From Pseudisothecium myosuroides (lineage: Eukaryota; Streptophyta; Bryopsida; Hypnales; Lembophyllaceae): a stretch of DNA of 64,000 nt. Below the pieces are notes generated by a model. It was not told the origin of the DNA, did no database searches, and was given only the letters and a program-made list of their open reading frames with translations. The DNA lies in contig OX637294.1 of assembly GCA_951799445.1 (NCBI GenBank), positions 25,941,452 through 26,005,451 of the forward strand, read 5' to 3'. Shown piece after piece: positions 1-12,935 of this stretch. The position numbers and the translations under genes were made by a program. Each line of letters starts with the position of its first letter. Positions within the stretch are counted from its first letter, which is position 1.

Positions 1-678
1 ATCAAAGCAAAAGTCGGAAAAATAAACTTAACGAATCAAGGTAACCTTGCCAAAACCTTCTAAATAAGCATTTATTATTAAATGGTTCCTGTTATTAAAT
101 TGCCTAATATTTAGTTGAATCTTGATAAGAGTCAAGAGGGGATTCTACAGCATCTTTGCATGCATTTTCAAGACACTGTGAATAAATTCATAAAGTGAAG
201 GCACGTATGCCCAAAATCGACCCCAAGGTCTCAAACAAATAGAGGTTGTATATTTTTGGCAAAAATTTATTTTAAAAATAGGGTGCAGTTACCTTCAGGT
301 GTTGGTGACCGCAGAAAAGAATCGATTATTCTATGCAGTGAATGATACAGTAATTCATAGGCCTCTGATACACTATGAAAACCACGTATTCATGTAACTA
401 TTGATGAACTCCATTTACTTTTGAATCACGTGTTGACTAGCCACTAAGTGACTACTCAATCAAAAGCTTCTTGATCGTGATCCCAGGGAACAAGATTTAA
501 CCATGAATACATTCACTCTATGGTACGATATTTTGGTGTTTCATCAACTCATGTTTCGGTGTTCCATTAAATAGGTAGCCACAGTAAAAGATTACTTGCC
601 GCCAGATACTTGTAGCTGAATACTTGTAGCAAGGACTAAATGTAGAAGCCAACCTCAGAAAGGAAGAAAAAAATTTAC

Positions 679-3600
679 CAAAAATTCGTCGTCAGTGCAC
701 AACTTGCATACAGTTACTTCGGGCTCCGCTGTGACAAACGGTTTCAGATCATCGTCTCCTATTGATCGTGTGACCTGCCAATAAGTTGAAGCTTACCATT
801 TAGTAGATTAAAAGAAAAGGATATTAAAGCATACAGCTGCCGATCTATCTTAGCGAGTACCTCAAGCGCAGCTGCACCAACTCGCCAGGTGTTGACTCTC
901 CAACTGACAGATCCACCAGCTTTTATTACTCGTTCCCGCTCACTGTTGCAGCTTGCTGTATGATCCTGCGGGGTCCAACAGTTTCTTGACTAACAATAGC
1001 AGAAGCACTATGTAAGTAGGGAACTAAACACCAAAGTATTCCTGAAATCAACCACCAAAAAATATGATTGCCAACACCTAGTCATAGAGGCCCATCTCGT
1101 TCAGTTCGTCAAGAATGAATTACTCCAGTATTTTATTTTCAGATTTTATATTATCAAAGTTGATCAGAATTTTCCTTGACATTTGTGATTTTTAAAAGGA
1201 AATAGAATATGCACGTCCATCATACACGATAGTACTCAATATGATAGGGACGTCAATAGAGTGGGACCATCTAAGTTTAGAGTTAGATCCTCATCACTGG
1301 AACTGAAATATTTTCTTGGTTCTTTTTCTCAGAATAATTATTAAATTCGAACATTACCAACTCTGCAGTATCCATGGCATTGTTCATTCAATTCACCTTA
1401 ATTTTTCACTGAAACAAGGTCAGTATTGAGTTCCTTTCCTTTGAGTTTAGAATAATAGAAATGTTCAGACACATGATGGATAATACCGTGCTAAGAGGAA
1501 CAGCCTTTCCTCTCCGGCAAACAATGGTTCGGCAATCTCCAGCATTGGCAACATAGAGTATGTCATGCACAAGAAGCGCTGTGGTTGCAGTACACCCGGG
1601 GTGCCAATCAAAACCACCACCTTTCCTCCATCGGCGTTGGCTGTCCAACTCTCGGCGGAAAGCCACGTCCGTTTCAATGAAGGCACTCGTCAAAGCATCC
1701 TGTGGGCTACAACCAACAAGTAACATAGTTTTCAAGAATGAGTTTGTTGTTCCCTGTCAATTTCAAGTAACAAATAGCACATTCAACTTCCAAAGAGAGA
1801 GTAATGGCTCCACAAATAACATTGGCTAGCCGAGCCTACAAATAGTGGCAAATTGAGTGAAATGAAACACGAGGTTGTATTATCTAGGGCAGAATCTTCA
1901 TAACTCTGTTTCACTGTACCGTTTATTCTATTTAGTGTTATCCATCATTTCATATAACACCATAATAGTGTGCTGAAGAGTAAATGATTTTTTCCTGTTA
2001 ACCCCTAAAGGACCGAGGCCTTTTTTCTGCCAAAAAACACTGAAAACTGCCATTTCTATAGCAAAGAATAAAAAAAATTGAAAAATGTTTTTTTTTCACA
2101 TCCAACCGTAGGATCTTACACCTAACTAGTATAAGAATGTGTGGAATTTTTTTTAGAATTTTTGACCACACAGATTGCAAGATATTTGCGTTTAAAGTAG
2201 GAAAAACAAGTTTTTCAGCACATTGCGGGACTAGATTTTTTGACTTTAAACATTTTTAACTTAAAATTTTTGCACTACAGAGTTTTGAGCTTTTATTTTT
2301 TATTGTGGAGAATTGAGTTGAGAGTCTAAAATATTCAAAAAAAACTTAATTATCATTCTTAAAAAAATTGTTAAGTAGATGTAGGTACAAGATAGAAGGA
2401 AAATCTAAAACATTCATATATTTTAGATGGAATTAAAATGCACTAATCCCAATGGTGAGATTGTTCTAACAAGTAAATCAGACCATCCAAAAAAAAAAAA
2501 TTTGAAAAATTTGAAAAATTGCATTCAGAAATGAATTCCAAAGTTATTTTTTTCAAGAAGATGCTTTAACTGCCCGAAAAACAAGAATGTCTATAACTTT
2601 CTCATAACATATCCAAATGAAATGAATCAAAGCTTTTTGGAAAGCCAAAAATATAACGTATGAGAAAAAAAATATTAAAAAAAAAATTCAAATTTTTGTC
2701 CCTTTTTTTTTTGCTGCCCGAGCTGCCCCCCGTAGCTTGTTTTGAGCTTATATGGTCATAACTTTTTTTCCCGGGCACCGATTGTGAAAAAAATTAAATT
2801 CCCTTGAAGCTAATCAGTTTTTCTACCTCCAAAAAAAGTTTCAAAAAATTAGGAGAAAATTTCAGCCCGTAGGTACTGCCCGAAAACGCATTTATCCCCC
2901 GTAGGGACAATGGTCCTTTAGGGGTTAATAGTGTACCTTGAGACCACCGTCAAGAAGCTTTTGAGTGAAAAGTTCTCTAGCAACAAATGGCCAACACATA
3001 ATGGCCACTACAAAATAGTGAACAATACGCTAATTAGAATAAATGATGTACCTAGAAGTAGAAGCCATTGAAAGCAAAAACTCAGGAATTGCGATAGCTG
3101 CAAACTCTGCTGCCTCAGGCCCTGATCCATTTGTAAAATATCATGTCATAAGCAAAATGGTAGCAAGATCAACGTTTCTTTCTTCTGATTTCACAAATTA
3201 AACACATTGATAGAAATTTACCCAAAATGACGGGAAAGGAATTTCAAATAACATACCTCGATGTCCATCAAAGACGCCAAATGCGTAAACATTGGCAGCT
3301 CCTCCCAGCTGAGATTTTAAGAAGTACGTATCCTCCATTGTTTGTCTTGCTCCTTTTGTTGCAAATGAACCCATTGACAGCACCGGGAGGTAGTTTGAGT
3401 CCTCGGATGCTTGGTTTAGCCAACCTGGAGATGAAGACTCCATAACGGTGGATCTCAAACCTTCAACAGTCCGAGAGGCCCAGTTCACATCTGTTCTCTT
3501 CTGCTGAGTGTAGTTCAAACTGCTTCCAGCCCATTCTTATCAGTGTTTGATGAGATAGAAACATCTGGTTTCCCGGCTGATGTGTCTTCCAATTTTTTCC

Positions 3601-6525
3601 CAGAGAATAGTTTGGCAGTGATTTCATGCAAGGACTCCACTACATAGTCAAAAGACGGACGCTTCGCAGGGTCGCAGTGCCAACATTGTTCAATCAAGGT
3701 TGACAATTTTAATGGAATTCCAGATTCTGGATCTGCAATTACAGGTCTCAAGCCTTGTGAAGTTACAGCCGAAGAGAGCTGTTGCTCTGAGTAATTCATC
3801 TCCAGAACCGTGTGTGCCTGGCAGGTAAATACCCCAAATCGTAAGAAAACACTGTTATAGGCGTATTGAGCAGGTCACATAGGGAATTCTTTTAGTTCGA
3901 TTTTATGTACTTTCGACGAACAAGAGCAATGATCTTCACTGATTCTACTGCTTAAAAATTTGGCCTCATCTGTAACATAACTTTTCAGTATATGATCAAT
4001 CAAAATCGGCCATTTTAAAACCATGAAATCTCCGTCATTTAGGGGTAAATTATCCCAAGACTAACCCACATAGGGACCACCCACATAGTTCAATATTTCT
4101 TCAAAGTGGGCCGGTAGTTTATAGTGGCCATTTCCTACACTTCATATTTCCAAGAAATGGAAATCTGGAGAGTTCAAAGACGACGCTTCCTTTGAGAGAG
4201 CTAACCTGAGCTGCAGTCTTTCGGTCAGTGTATGGTACAACACCTGTAATAAGTTCACTGCCAACAATCCAGTCAAGAAGTATCACGATCAGAAAAGAAG
4301 AAAACATTTGGCATATTCTCAACAACATTACTTGACTAATGTGTTGCAATAGCATAACACCATAACGACGTTCATCACACGAATAAACAAAAATCCATTC
4401 AACCAAAATTGACAATGAGCGCTAAAACCCTTATCCAGAAACATCTATCAACCCCCAAGTGTTCAATTGACTGCTTCCATATCTTTAGGAGTTGAAATGA
4501 ATCAATTAGGAAGCTTCAAGGAAGGTAACAAATTCCCAATAGAAAGACAAAGTCATACTCTACGGTTTTGAGCAATAGAAATATGTTCAATTCTTTAAAA
4601 GACTTTTACATTCTAAAATTGACTTTTTGATTTAAACTTAGGCAAGGAAGATACAAGTAGTCAAGGAAGAAGCATTATGAGCTACGTACTTGAGAGTGAT
4701 GCCGTATCCATAAACATCAGATTTCTCTGATTGCACGTCTTTCCTGAGAACTTCGGGAGCCATATATAAAAGGGTACCGACCATATTCTTCTTGTGGAAT
4801 CCACCAGTTGGCTTCCCTGAAGATTTCCAATTTTCTAAGCTGCTTTTTGCAAGGCCTGCAACATGAGCAGCAAGCCCAAAGTCTGCTAAATGCGCATCCC
4901 AATTGCTGTCAAGCTGCAAAGTACTCTCCGTCAACAAGCATACCAGTACTTAGAGAAATGACAATCCAATCCTCTTCAAGAATACAGCACCCAAAATTCA
5001 CAGCTTCTGGCCGCTTCCATAACTAAAGGAAGGTAACAGAATGTACTAACAGAAAGAAGAAATCATACCTTACATTTCGAACAATAGAAAAATGGCTTGA
5101 AAGTAACTTCAATTAATTATTAGCTTCCAAATCGAAGCTTACCTCAAGCACACCAAACGAAGTTCCAAAGTAAAAACAATAAGCCCAAATTGAGAAGCAC
5201 TAACCAGAATGTTGGCTGGCTTCACATCTCGGTGCACAATGCCCTCCTTGTGCAAGTATTGCAGCGCCTTAGCTGCAGCACGCCAAACTGAGATTCACTA
5301 ATATTCACAAAGCAAAGAAACAACATAAAACTGCTCTTCACGATGAAAAAACTCGAACAAAATAGCAGGATAGCAAACTAACCCAATTGTGTTCCAATGG
5401 TCATAATTTGTTGCAAAGAGGGTTGCCAATCAGACACGTGAAGAGCATCACCCAAGTTCCCATGCTCATAGAGCTCATACAGGAAGTAGTAGTCGGGTGG
5501 ATAAGCACGTGCACCAATCAAAGTAGCAACATTTGGATGATTCAACTTGCTATAGAATTAGAAAAATACAATCAGAACGTTCAATCTGCACTTACAGTAA
5601 GAAGAAACTTTACTAGAATCTGAGATCAACCCTAAAAATAAAAGGTTGGAGAAAACGAAATTGAGAAAGCATAATCAAGGATTGAGGGAACCCAAAATGT
5701 GAAGGATTACTAACCCAAGAATCTGCAATTCTGTGTGGAATCGGTTCATGTCATCAGTTGTAGACAGACGAGGCTTTTTCGCTGCTACGGACTTGCCACC
5801 AAACCGGGCTTCATATACTACGCTTTCAGCCCCTGGACCATCAAATCAACCATGTGCAAAATCAACACACATCATCAACTACATTGCAAATAGGAAATAA
5901 TACACAGATGAGCATCACAAGTAAAATAGTGAATCCTTTCTCGTGGGAGAGTTTTTGCCATAGGTGGACTAAAAATGCTACTGAGAATTGCATACTTAGA
6001 ATCTAGTGAATATGACAATGAGGAGTCAAATCCCACCCATGGTTTTGCTCACATTTTAAAAATTCATAACTTATTATTACAATATCCGGATCACAAGAAT
6101 CTAAGTGCACGGGAATCCTATCTAAAAATAGGGACGAAACTCACATTAAATATTTCCATTTTAATAAGTGAACCACTCAAAACCATGCGAATATGTTCCC
6201 AACCTTATTAGAACCTAAATTTTCTGAAATCCAAGCTTTCCATTGACGGATATGTAAGGTGTCATCAGCAATCCACTAAACCAACCGGTATCATTGAATT
6301 CATGATAAATAGAAATTTAGTCTAAAACTCTATAAACAGGAACCTGTGCCCACGTTCCATAATTTTGATAAAAATCATTCCAAGATGAGATTCTTACTTA
6401 CCCCGAGCAATTTGAGCCACAATTTGAATTTCAGACTTCGGGATGTCCAAAGGGAACGAATCGCTCCGGCAGCATCCTCGAACACAAGCACTGGGAGAAG
6501 AGTCCGCGCCCTTCCTTTCCGGCAT
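679..6525 (-). CDS. Protein kinase / PP2C-like phosphatase fusion gene, 3' end outside window
   Basis: The coding exons I could join, read on the minus strand, are 6525-6402, 5832-5715, 5549-5383, 5287-5205, 4913-4690, 4257-4206, 3817-3257, 3121-3052, 1706-1487, 965-861 and 774-679. All have GT-AG borders and compatible phases except within 3817-3257. About 607 codons are visible. An N-terminal Ser/Thr kinase domain shows VAAKKP (ATP lysine), [11 protein letters not shown] and APE. It is followed by a PP2C domain with MED, FDGHRG, VANAGD and TRSIGDDD. This order matches the Arabidopsis gene At2g40860 (kinase and PP2C-like protein), including the [13 protein letters not shown] activation segment and AHTVLEMNY. 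The last PP2C block (SDG and DN metal motifs) is not in 1-678 and must lie to the left. The start is ATG at 6525, giving a short leader before CVRGCC. Catalytic residues look intact, but one exon has a frame break (separate entry). Confidence 0.88.
1998..2928. mobile_element. TTAA-flanked piggyBac-like MITE, copy 1 (in intron)
   Basis: The element is 931 bp including both TTAA sites (1998-2001 and 2925-2928). Its termini are inverted: CCCCTAAAGGACC at the left and GGTCCTTTAGGGG at the right. No ORF of useful length is present. It lies inside the 1345-nt intron of the kinase-PP2C gene (1707-3051). Exact TTAA duplication with CCC...GGG termini is the defining feature of the piggyBac superfamily. 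The interior matches the copies at 24.4, 40.7, 53.5 and 54.5 kb, for example in the stretch containing CTTGTTTTTCGGGCAGTTA. Confidence 0.85.
3257..3817 (-). other. Frame break in the kinase-PP2C linker exon
   Basis: This exon encodes the kinase C-lobe, a linker and the PP2C start, but not in one frame. The kinase frame reads to a TGA at 3517-3515, just after NGLEAV. The PP2C frame opens immediately there, from about 3517. The exon is 561 nt, whereas the phases of its flanking introns require a length of 1 modulo 3. Either a base is missing from the T run at about 3516-3518, or a 59-nt GT-AG intron is removed (donor after the GKPD codons, acceptor after ACTCAG), which also restores phase. The other introns here are 86-1345 nt, so 59 nt would be the shortest by far. 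Confidence 0.7.
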
Positions 6526-8929
6526 TGTGACCAGTCTATGAGCTTGCCAACCCTAGCTCGATCAGCAGTGTTCACAAACAAATCTGCGAGAACAAAGCCC
6601 TTAAAAAATTGAAATTGAAATTGAAATGGAGAGAGAGTTCTGATAAGCTCATTCACGGACCAAACACAACGTAGCCGCACCTTCACAGCCGAAACATTAA
6701 TTCAAAATTCAAACGGAAAGAGATTTCAAAGCAAGCTCATCGGCCTCGTTAGGTTCTACAGTTCCGCTTCTCGAAATTGCAGATTCGAAGAGATTGCAAG
6801 AGACGAATTCATTGACCAAATACAACTAAGAAGCAGTATCAGCTTCACACACCGAGAATACTACGTTGAAGTGCAAACCCAGAACTCTCTAATTGCACAC
6901 TGTGTAACATTGTTTACCAATGAGGCAGGGCCTTTGCATCGTAAAAAATGGGACCCTTAACCCCAAATGTTAAAAGCCCAAATTGGCCTACGACTTTGGA
7001 TACCAAAAACTCTACATATTTCTTGATGTCTGTGAGGAGCATTCAATGAACCCCATTTATAAAAATAAAAAAACCTCATAAGTTTGACCTTGTCCCGCTT
7101 CTTTAAAAGCAAAACTATCCAATAGAACTAACTTGGTAATCAATTGTCTAGGTCCATTTATTCGAAGTTGTAGTCATTCATGAGGATGCAATAGTTCAGA
7201 AGCTGCCACATCATGATCCAACTTAGTGATAATTTCTTACTTCTAAAAAAACAAATTGATCTTCTTGTTGGGCTTAATTTTTGTGTCTTAAAGTGATCTT
7301 CCTAGATGACTTAAAGGAAGGGCCCGAGGGAAGAAGCAATGTACAGTAGTTACACTAAAATTTCTTCAAAAATTGGTAGACCATTAGCTATCTCTATGGC
7401 CATTATTGTATGTCAAAACGGGCATGCATTTAGCAACTTTATCATGCCATGACACTAGGAGGGAATATCAGCAATCAATGTATATCAGAAAAATACATAA
7501 TTAGCAAGTTTGTTGCCATGCCACTAATATTGATTGTACATTATTAATCCTATTTCTGCTTGTTCACATATTCTTGCTGGTTATTCTTTTCCAGTGTCTC
7601 TTGGCTTTGATCATGATTTTTGGTCCTTTTCTTGGTAGATTCTTGTGATGTGGCTCCGACATGGACGTGAAAATGACAAGAAGACTAATAGACAGTACGG
7701 GAGTGAAAGTGATTGGCTAGTGGTGCTTTTCAAAAATGCCCCCAAAATCCAATTTTTAAGTATTTTGAAATCAAACTTTCAAAACTAATTTGAAACTCAA
7801 ATTTGGAAGGTAATAGAAGTGCCTCAAACTCTATGTACAACACAATTTCTTTTTTGAATTTCTTTTTTTGACCTTAATCCGGAACATTTTGTTTAACAAG
7901 AAAATCATTTTGGGACAGAGGGAATATAAGATAGTTATGTGTTTTATGTGAACTTTGTCAAAACAATACAAAAATTTTAACTAAATCTTTTAATGCCAAG
8001 TAGCTGAGATGTATGCATTGTAAATTGTATGGCTTCTAACATCCTAAAGGGGTTAACAAAATTGTCTTCTATGACTCCTTACCAAACCCCAATCTTTGAA
8101 GTATCTGATAAGGGAGGCAAACCAATCCTAATCACCCCCATTTCTGAAAGCATAGGATGTCCTCCTTCCATGCACTTCAAATGAATATTGATCAATTATG
8201 GCGTAATTCCCGGCGCAATTGTGGTGCATTATGATTAGCTACAAGTCTCTCAATATTCTAACCAGCCCTAACTTGGTTAATTTTGTTTTTAGTCCATAAT
8301 CTGAATAACAAGCCTTATATCACTAGTATGGGAAGAACAGAATCTTTCGTTGAAAAATTCACGATAAATTTGTTTTGAGAAAAAAAATTGGAAAATTATG
8401 GAAACCTTCCAAATTGTATTTCTACGCACCAAAAAAATTTCCCACTAAAAATATCCGCCCTGCAGATACATATAACTGCTTAAGTTGATTAGAAATGGGT
8501 TACCGGTACCTCCCATAAGTTCCTTCTAGGCATCTTGAAAAGCATTATACTTTTCCAACATAGGAAAGACCATTACCTAGTTACAAAATGTTATAGGTGC
8601 ATAGCATGATTTAATCATTTGTTTTTTGGGGGGGATTGGTAGAACAAAATGCCCCCTAACATGCATGCATATTATAACACATAATTACAATTTTAGAAAT
8701 CTAGACTCCCTTCCATCCTTAAGGAGTTAAAATTTTGCCCTTCATCATCCATTGTCTAGCTCTCATCAAGGATAGTATACAACTAAATATTAAATTCTTA
8801 TATATTATATATTATATCATTTCATCAAATTTTAAGGTACATTCTTGCTAAAGATGAAGAAAAGATGGAGTGTAATTTTGACCTCCAAGGCTAAAGAAGA
8901 ATTTAAAATATCACCCATATAGTTTAAAT
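6526..8929. other. Upstream region of kinase gene and AT-rich intergenic DNA
   Basis: The first 350 bp should hold the promoter and 5' UTR of the kinase-PP2C gene. I see no clear TATA box or other motif. The remainder is AT-rich with no recognisable gene. Bases 8180-8560 are diverged copies of sequence also found at 50310-50640, so at least that part is an interspersed repeat of unknown class. Confidence 0.5.
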
Positions 8930-9033
8930 AGTCATTTGAAGATTGAGAATTTGTTTACACACCCAAGAAGAATTTATCCTTCAAGAAATGAGCAAAGAAT
9001 GAAATCCCCCTCCCTGCCCATAGGATTAGTATA

Positions 9034-9501
9034 TTGGAATTTTCAAATAGAAGGGCACAAACCTCATTCTACTCTGATGACTTTCAAAAAGAAAGTACCC
9101 CAGAGCAAAGCCGGAAACCCAAACCTCAAATGAACTTTTCTTGCAACATTAAAAGGAGTAGAAAATATTCTATATTAAAAAAAGACCTTTCATACAAAAG
9201 AAAAAGAAGTTCTCAACTAGATTTTGCTTGCAAAAATAAACAAAATGAGAGGAAAATATTATCTATTAAAGAAGACATTTTATGCAAAAAAAGAAGTTCA
9301 CAAATGGACTTTGTTTGCAATATAAAAGGAAGGAGAAGAAAATATTCTCTATATATTAAAGAAGATCTTTTATGTAAAAAAAAAAGTTGCAAACCTCAAA
9401 TAGACTTTGCTTACAATATAAAAAGAAGGAGAGAAAAATATTTCCTATTAAAGAAGACTTTCCAGGCAAAAAAAGAAGTTCAAATTTATTGGTACACATA
9501 A
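9034..9501 (+). CDS. Hypothetical repeat-peptide ORF, 155 aa
   Basis: I do not recognise this protein. After a 32-residue lead it consists of four tandem units: 9130-9216 (29 aa), 9217-9303 (29 aa), 9304-9399 (32 aa) and 9400-9483 (28 aa). The unit pattern is roughly xDFxCNIKxRRxKYS, a short spacer, then KEDLLCKKxSSQ. It is Lys/Arg-rich with about one or two Cys per unit and no signal peptide. Unit lengths are all multiples of three, so the frame is kept although the DNA is A-rich and units differ at many bases. It could be a real basic repeat protein, an exon of a larger gene, or a minisatellite that happens to stay open. No promoter or intron context supports expression. Confidence 0.3.
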   Translation: MEFSNRRAQTSFYSDDFQKESTPEQSRKPKPQMNFSCNIKRSRKYSILKKDLSYKRKRSSQLDFACKNKQNERKILSIKEDILCKKRSSQMDFVCNIKGRRRKYSLYIKEDLLCKKKSCKPQIDFAYNIKRRREKYFLLKKTFQAKKEVQIYWYT

Positions 9502-9589
9502 CAAAGATTGAAAAAGTATGACAATTATAACTCTTCCTATTGTAGAACAATTTGTGGGCTCTCTATATCTTGCCAACTTGCTAGGCTTG

Positions 9590-10520
9590 GAAAAGAAAAT
9601 GGTGGGGTTGGAAATAAAGAGGGATGGAAAGGAAAATAGTAGGGCCGGGAATAAAGAGGGACAAGAAGGAGAATGCCGTGGGATTGGGAATAAAGAGGGG
9701 CCAATTCCATTGCATTATAGCATTCCAGTTGCATTATAGCATTAATGTGGTGTTTTTCTATTGGATTGAGGATGGTCTAATGGATATGTCTACCTCGCAA
9801 GACAAGGAGAATAATGAGAATCTCAAATTCTCATTATCAGATCCAAATTGGGATGTACATGACAACGGTGTTAGTATGTGAGCCCAAGAATGCGAGCTTG
9901 TGAGCATTGAGTCTACAATATAGGTGCCTATAATATAGATACCACACACTTTAGAAGGTGTATCTATCATAAACACCTATAATATGGGTATTTGTAACAT
10001 ATATATCCTATAATTATAGACGGTTTCTATAGTATACACACCTATAATATAGATGTGTAGTATTCTAGGCTCATGGGCTCACATTCCTATGCTCACTTAA
10101 TAGCAACCCTCATGCACAAGAGAAGCAAATGAATAAACTATGGTGCCAATCAAAGGCAACAAAGATATGCATCTCAGTATTTAGGAAAAAAACGGCGGCT
10201 AGTTCAAAGTTAGCCAATGGATTTGGAGAAAATTAAGTTGCAATTTGCAAACATCAGATAAAAAAAATTGATGAAAAAATCTACAAAATTTCTATTTAAA
10301 ACAAAAAGTAGAGAAAAAAAAATCAGACTTGGTATTTGAAAAAATGGTTCAATATGGAATTTAAAGGAAAATAGCTGGTAAAACTCAAAAAATATCTTGA
10401 ACACTGCGATTTATTGTGAAGCTATTTTGTGATGTGCAATTTATGACCATTGTAAAAGCTTTTCTATAATGATTGTCCAATTTATGACCATTGTGAAGCT
10501 TTTCCATGATGTCCAATTTA
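9590..10520. repeat. Cluster of short tandem repeats
   Basis: Three short arrays occur in AT-rich DNA without a gene. At 9600-9700 there are three diverged copies of a unit of about 40 bp built around GGGAATAAAGAGGG. At 9900-10050 CACCTATAATAT-like units recur. At 10430-10520 there are three copies of a unit of about 45 bp containing CCAATTTATGACCATTGTG. Such short arrays are typical of replication slippage. Confidence 0.6.
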
Positions 10521-11640
10521 TGACAAGCTTATGTTAAAAGAGTTGGAATAGTAAAGTTGCACTTTGTTGCTTCTTGGATGAGTGGTTTGAGATGTCAAGA
10601 CAATCACATGGCTCAAACTTGTAATGGAATGGAACTGCAACAATTCAAGTCACGTCAAACAACATTAGGTCAATACTTTCTTGGCAACAAATCATCAATT
10701 TATAAGCTTTTGCACTTGGATATAGTGTTTGTCTATTGGATTTTTTAATGCTTTTTTTTAGGGTCATGACTTCTATTTTGTGCATGTGGTTTGCTGATTA
10801 TATCCGTGTTATTTTTATTTATTAATATGATATTATTGTCTTCCCTAGATACTACAAGCATGTAGTTGGTTATTGTTATGAATATTGTGGTTTTGGTGGT
10901 GAAGAGGTTGACTTGGTGAGATTAGATTATGTCATTTGTTTGGTTTTATTAAGGAATGCATTGGTAGTTTGAAGAAGAAAATTATAGGTGTTGGTTCATC
11001 AAAGAAGAATGAAGACATTGTTGATAAGATGGCAACAACAATACAAAAGAATGGAGTTGATAGGATGACAACAAAGACTAAATTAAGACAGCTTGCAATG
11101 AAATTTCAATTCATACAATCATGATAATTTTGCTCACATATATTCATATTGGTTTGTAAAATTGTCTACAAACTTTGGTAGCAAATTCGTACTTATTATA
11201 TGATATAGGTGGTTTGAAATCATTGTAGTCACATCAATCGAATTAGGATCATTGAACATCCGGACGGGCGGACATATCGGACAATTTGGGCGGATTGACC
11301 GGACAATGTGACTACCTTAAAATAGTCACATTGGGTAGGTTAGGGTCATCAAATATCCCGGACAGGCAAGAAAATTAAATGGTTTGGATGGACAATCCAT
11401 CAAATGTTGCAATTATATTCAGTTGAAATGGTTGTATTAACTATCAACTAAATGAGTATTTTTTTCCTTTTAAATATGATATTTTATTTTGAAATTTGAG
11501 TTATTATATTATATCATTTTAGATTTTTTTTCAAATTATTTATTTATTTATTTATTATAAATGATTACATAATTAGTTTGAAAATGGATTTATGATTCGA
11601 ATACCTTTGCAAATTATAGTGGAGTTGATTACGGGGGAGT
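10521..11640. other. AT-rich intergenic DNA, nothing recognised
   Basis: Only short ORFs occur (for example 10936-11124, 62 aa), with no family resemblance. A GC-richer patch at 11255-11390 has repeated CGGACA words and a short inverted match (GTGACTACCTTAAAATAGTCAC), perhaps the remnant of a MITE. Confidence 0.4.
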
Positions 11641-11649
11641 GATTTTCAA

Positions 11650-12610
11650 TGGCATATGTCCCGTTTGCAATGTGTGTCCCATCTACTTGATCTTGCATGT
11701 AGTCAACAATGCAAGTACGTTACATTTACAGATTGGTACACAATTGAATTGAAAGAGCTAGAGGGTTGCTGATTGGAACTATCATGAATTAACCACTCCG
11801 AGATTATTGCACCTGAGCTGTGAGTCCCATTTGCACCCAAAGCGACGTAAGTGGCGTTTGAATGATTCCTGTTGAACCTGAGCTATAAATCCCATTTGCA
11901 CCCGAGGTGACGTGAGTCGCATTTGAGTGATTTCCATTGGCATATGTTCCATTTACAATATGTGTCCTATCTACTTGATTCTACCTGTAGTTAACAATTC
12001 AAATACATTACATCTACAGATCTTTTAAAATCGATTGAGGCCCACATCGATCAACAGCCGGCGCTTCACTTTGAGTTCCGATCTAGCTAACTATATTTGA
12101 CATATTTGCGTTTATTGCAGGCCGGAGCAATCAGACGCAACTCACAATCGGAATCATGCAAACGCCAATGGGTCCTATTTAAACAATACTGGGGACTCAT
12201 GGAAATGTCAATAGGCATGTCCTCGTATGCAACAATTTCCAATTCCGAGTCTACTAGGTTTGTTCTTCACGATCTTTTGGAATCGATTGAGGCCCAGATC
12301 GATCAACAGCCGGCGCTGCACTTTGAGTTCCGATCTAGCTCTAGCTACATTTGACATATTTGCGTTTATTGCAGGCCGGAGCAATCAGACGCAAATCACA
12401 ATTGGAATCATGCAAACGCCAACGGGTCCTGTTCAAGTTCGACTCTCGATTCCGGTGCGCCACCAAATGGGACTCACGTGCCAGTTGAACATGAGGCTGG
12501 AAGCCTTGGGTGCAACAACGGAAGAATTTTCCTTGCTTGGAATTGAATTTCCTCATGATCATTTGGGTCTAGGCTACCACCGCGTGCCACCACCGGATTC
12601 TTATTAGTGT
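11650..12610 (+). pseudogene. Duplicated gene-fragment debris, unrecognised parent
   Basis: This is a GC-richer patch built from several direct duplications. Bases 11651-11735 recur at 11940-12020, and 11810-11870 recur at 11880-11930. Bases 12019-12180 recur at 12271-12436 (offset about 252 bp). Both members of the last pair contain an apparent exon-intron-exon junction ending TTTGCGTTTATTGCAG before GCCGGAGCAATCAGACGC, which suggests they derive from a spliced gene. Open frames such as 12227-12607 (126 aa) cross this junction and are probably not authentic. I cannot name the parent gene. Confidence 0.4.
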
Positions 12611-12707
12611 CTATAATATCCAGTGTAGAGATATCTCTGATAAGTGTAGAGACACTACGAAGTTCTCTTGTGCCTCGCGTGCAACAACAGAAGCATATTA
12701 TCTGTGT

Positions 12708-12935
12708 GGCAAGAAATTCTTACGGGTGAGCGTGTGCAGAGCTTTCAATCAAACATGGAAGAAGAGAACAGGAGGACTATGACACAAGGAATGTAATGCT
12801 GAAAGAGTAAATGAAAATCGATTGCAACACATTGTAAAACATTGGTTCTATGGGTCTCTTGCATCACCACCTTGTCAAGTGGCACAAGCCAGGTAGACTA
12901 CCCTAAGACCGTCCATGGAAATGACCACTAGGTAG
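12708..12935 (-). pseudogene. Duplicated copy of the VOC gene upstream region
   Basis: This segment closely matches 48030-48200 plus 48425-48460, the upstream region of the VOC/glyoxalase gene. It includes the block TTCTTACGGGTGAGCGTGTG, the GAATGTAATGCTGAAAGAG word and GGGTCTCTTGC. About 230 bp present at 48.19-48.42 kb is missing here. Only the presumed promoter/5' UTR portion is duplicated, with no VOC coding sequence. Confidence 0.7.

Noticed and set aside
7895..7930. TTTTGGGACAGAGGGAATA resembling a Stowaway MITE end
   Set aside because: No matching inverted left end or TA pair was found nearby; a single 17-bp match is not enough.
9130..9483. CRISPR-like array
   Set aside because: Repeats are contiguous without unique spacers, and the genome is a plant's.
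12227..12607. 126-codon ORF
   Set aside because: It crosses an apparent intron in duplicated debris and shows no family signature.
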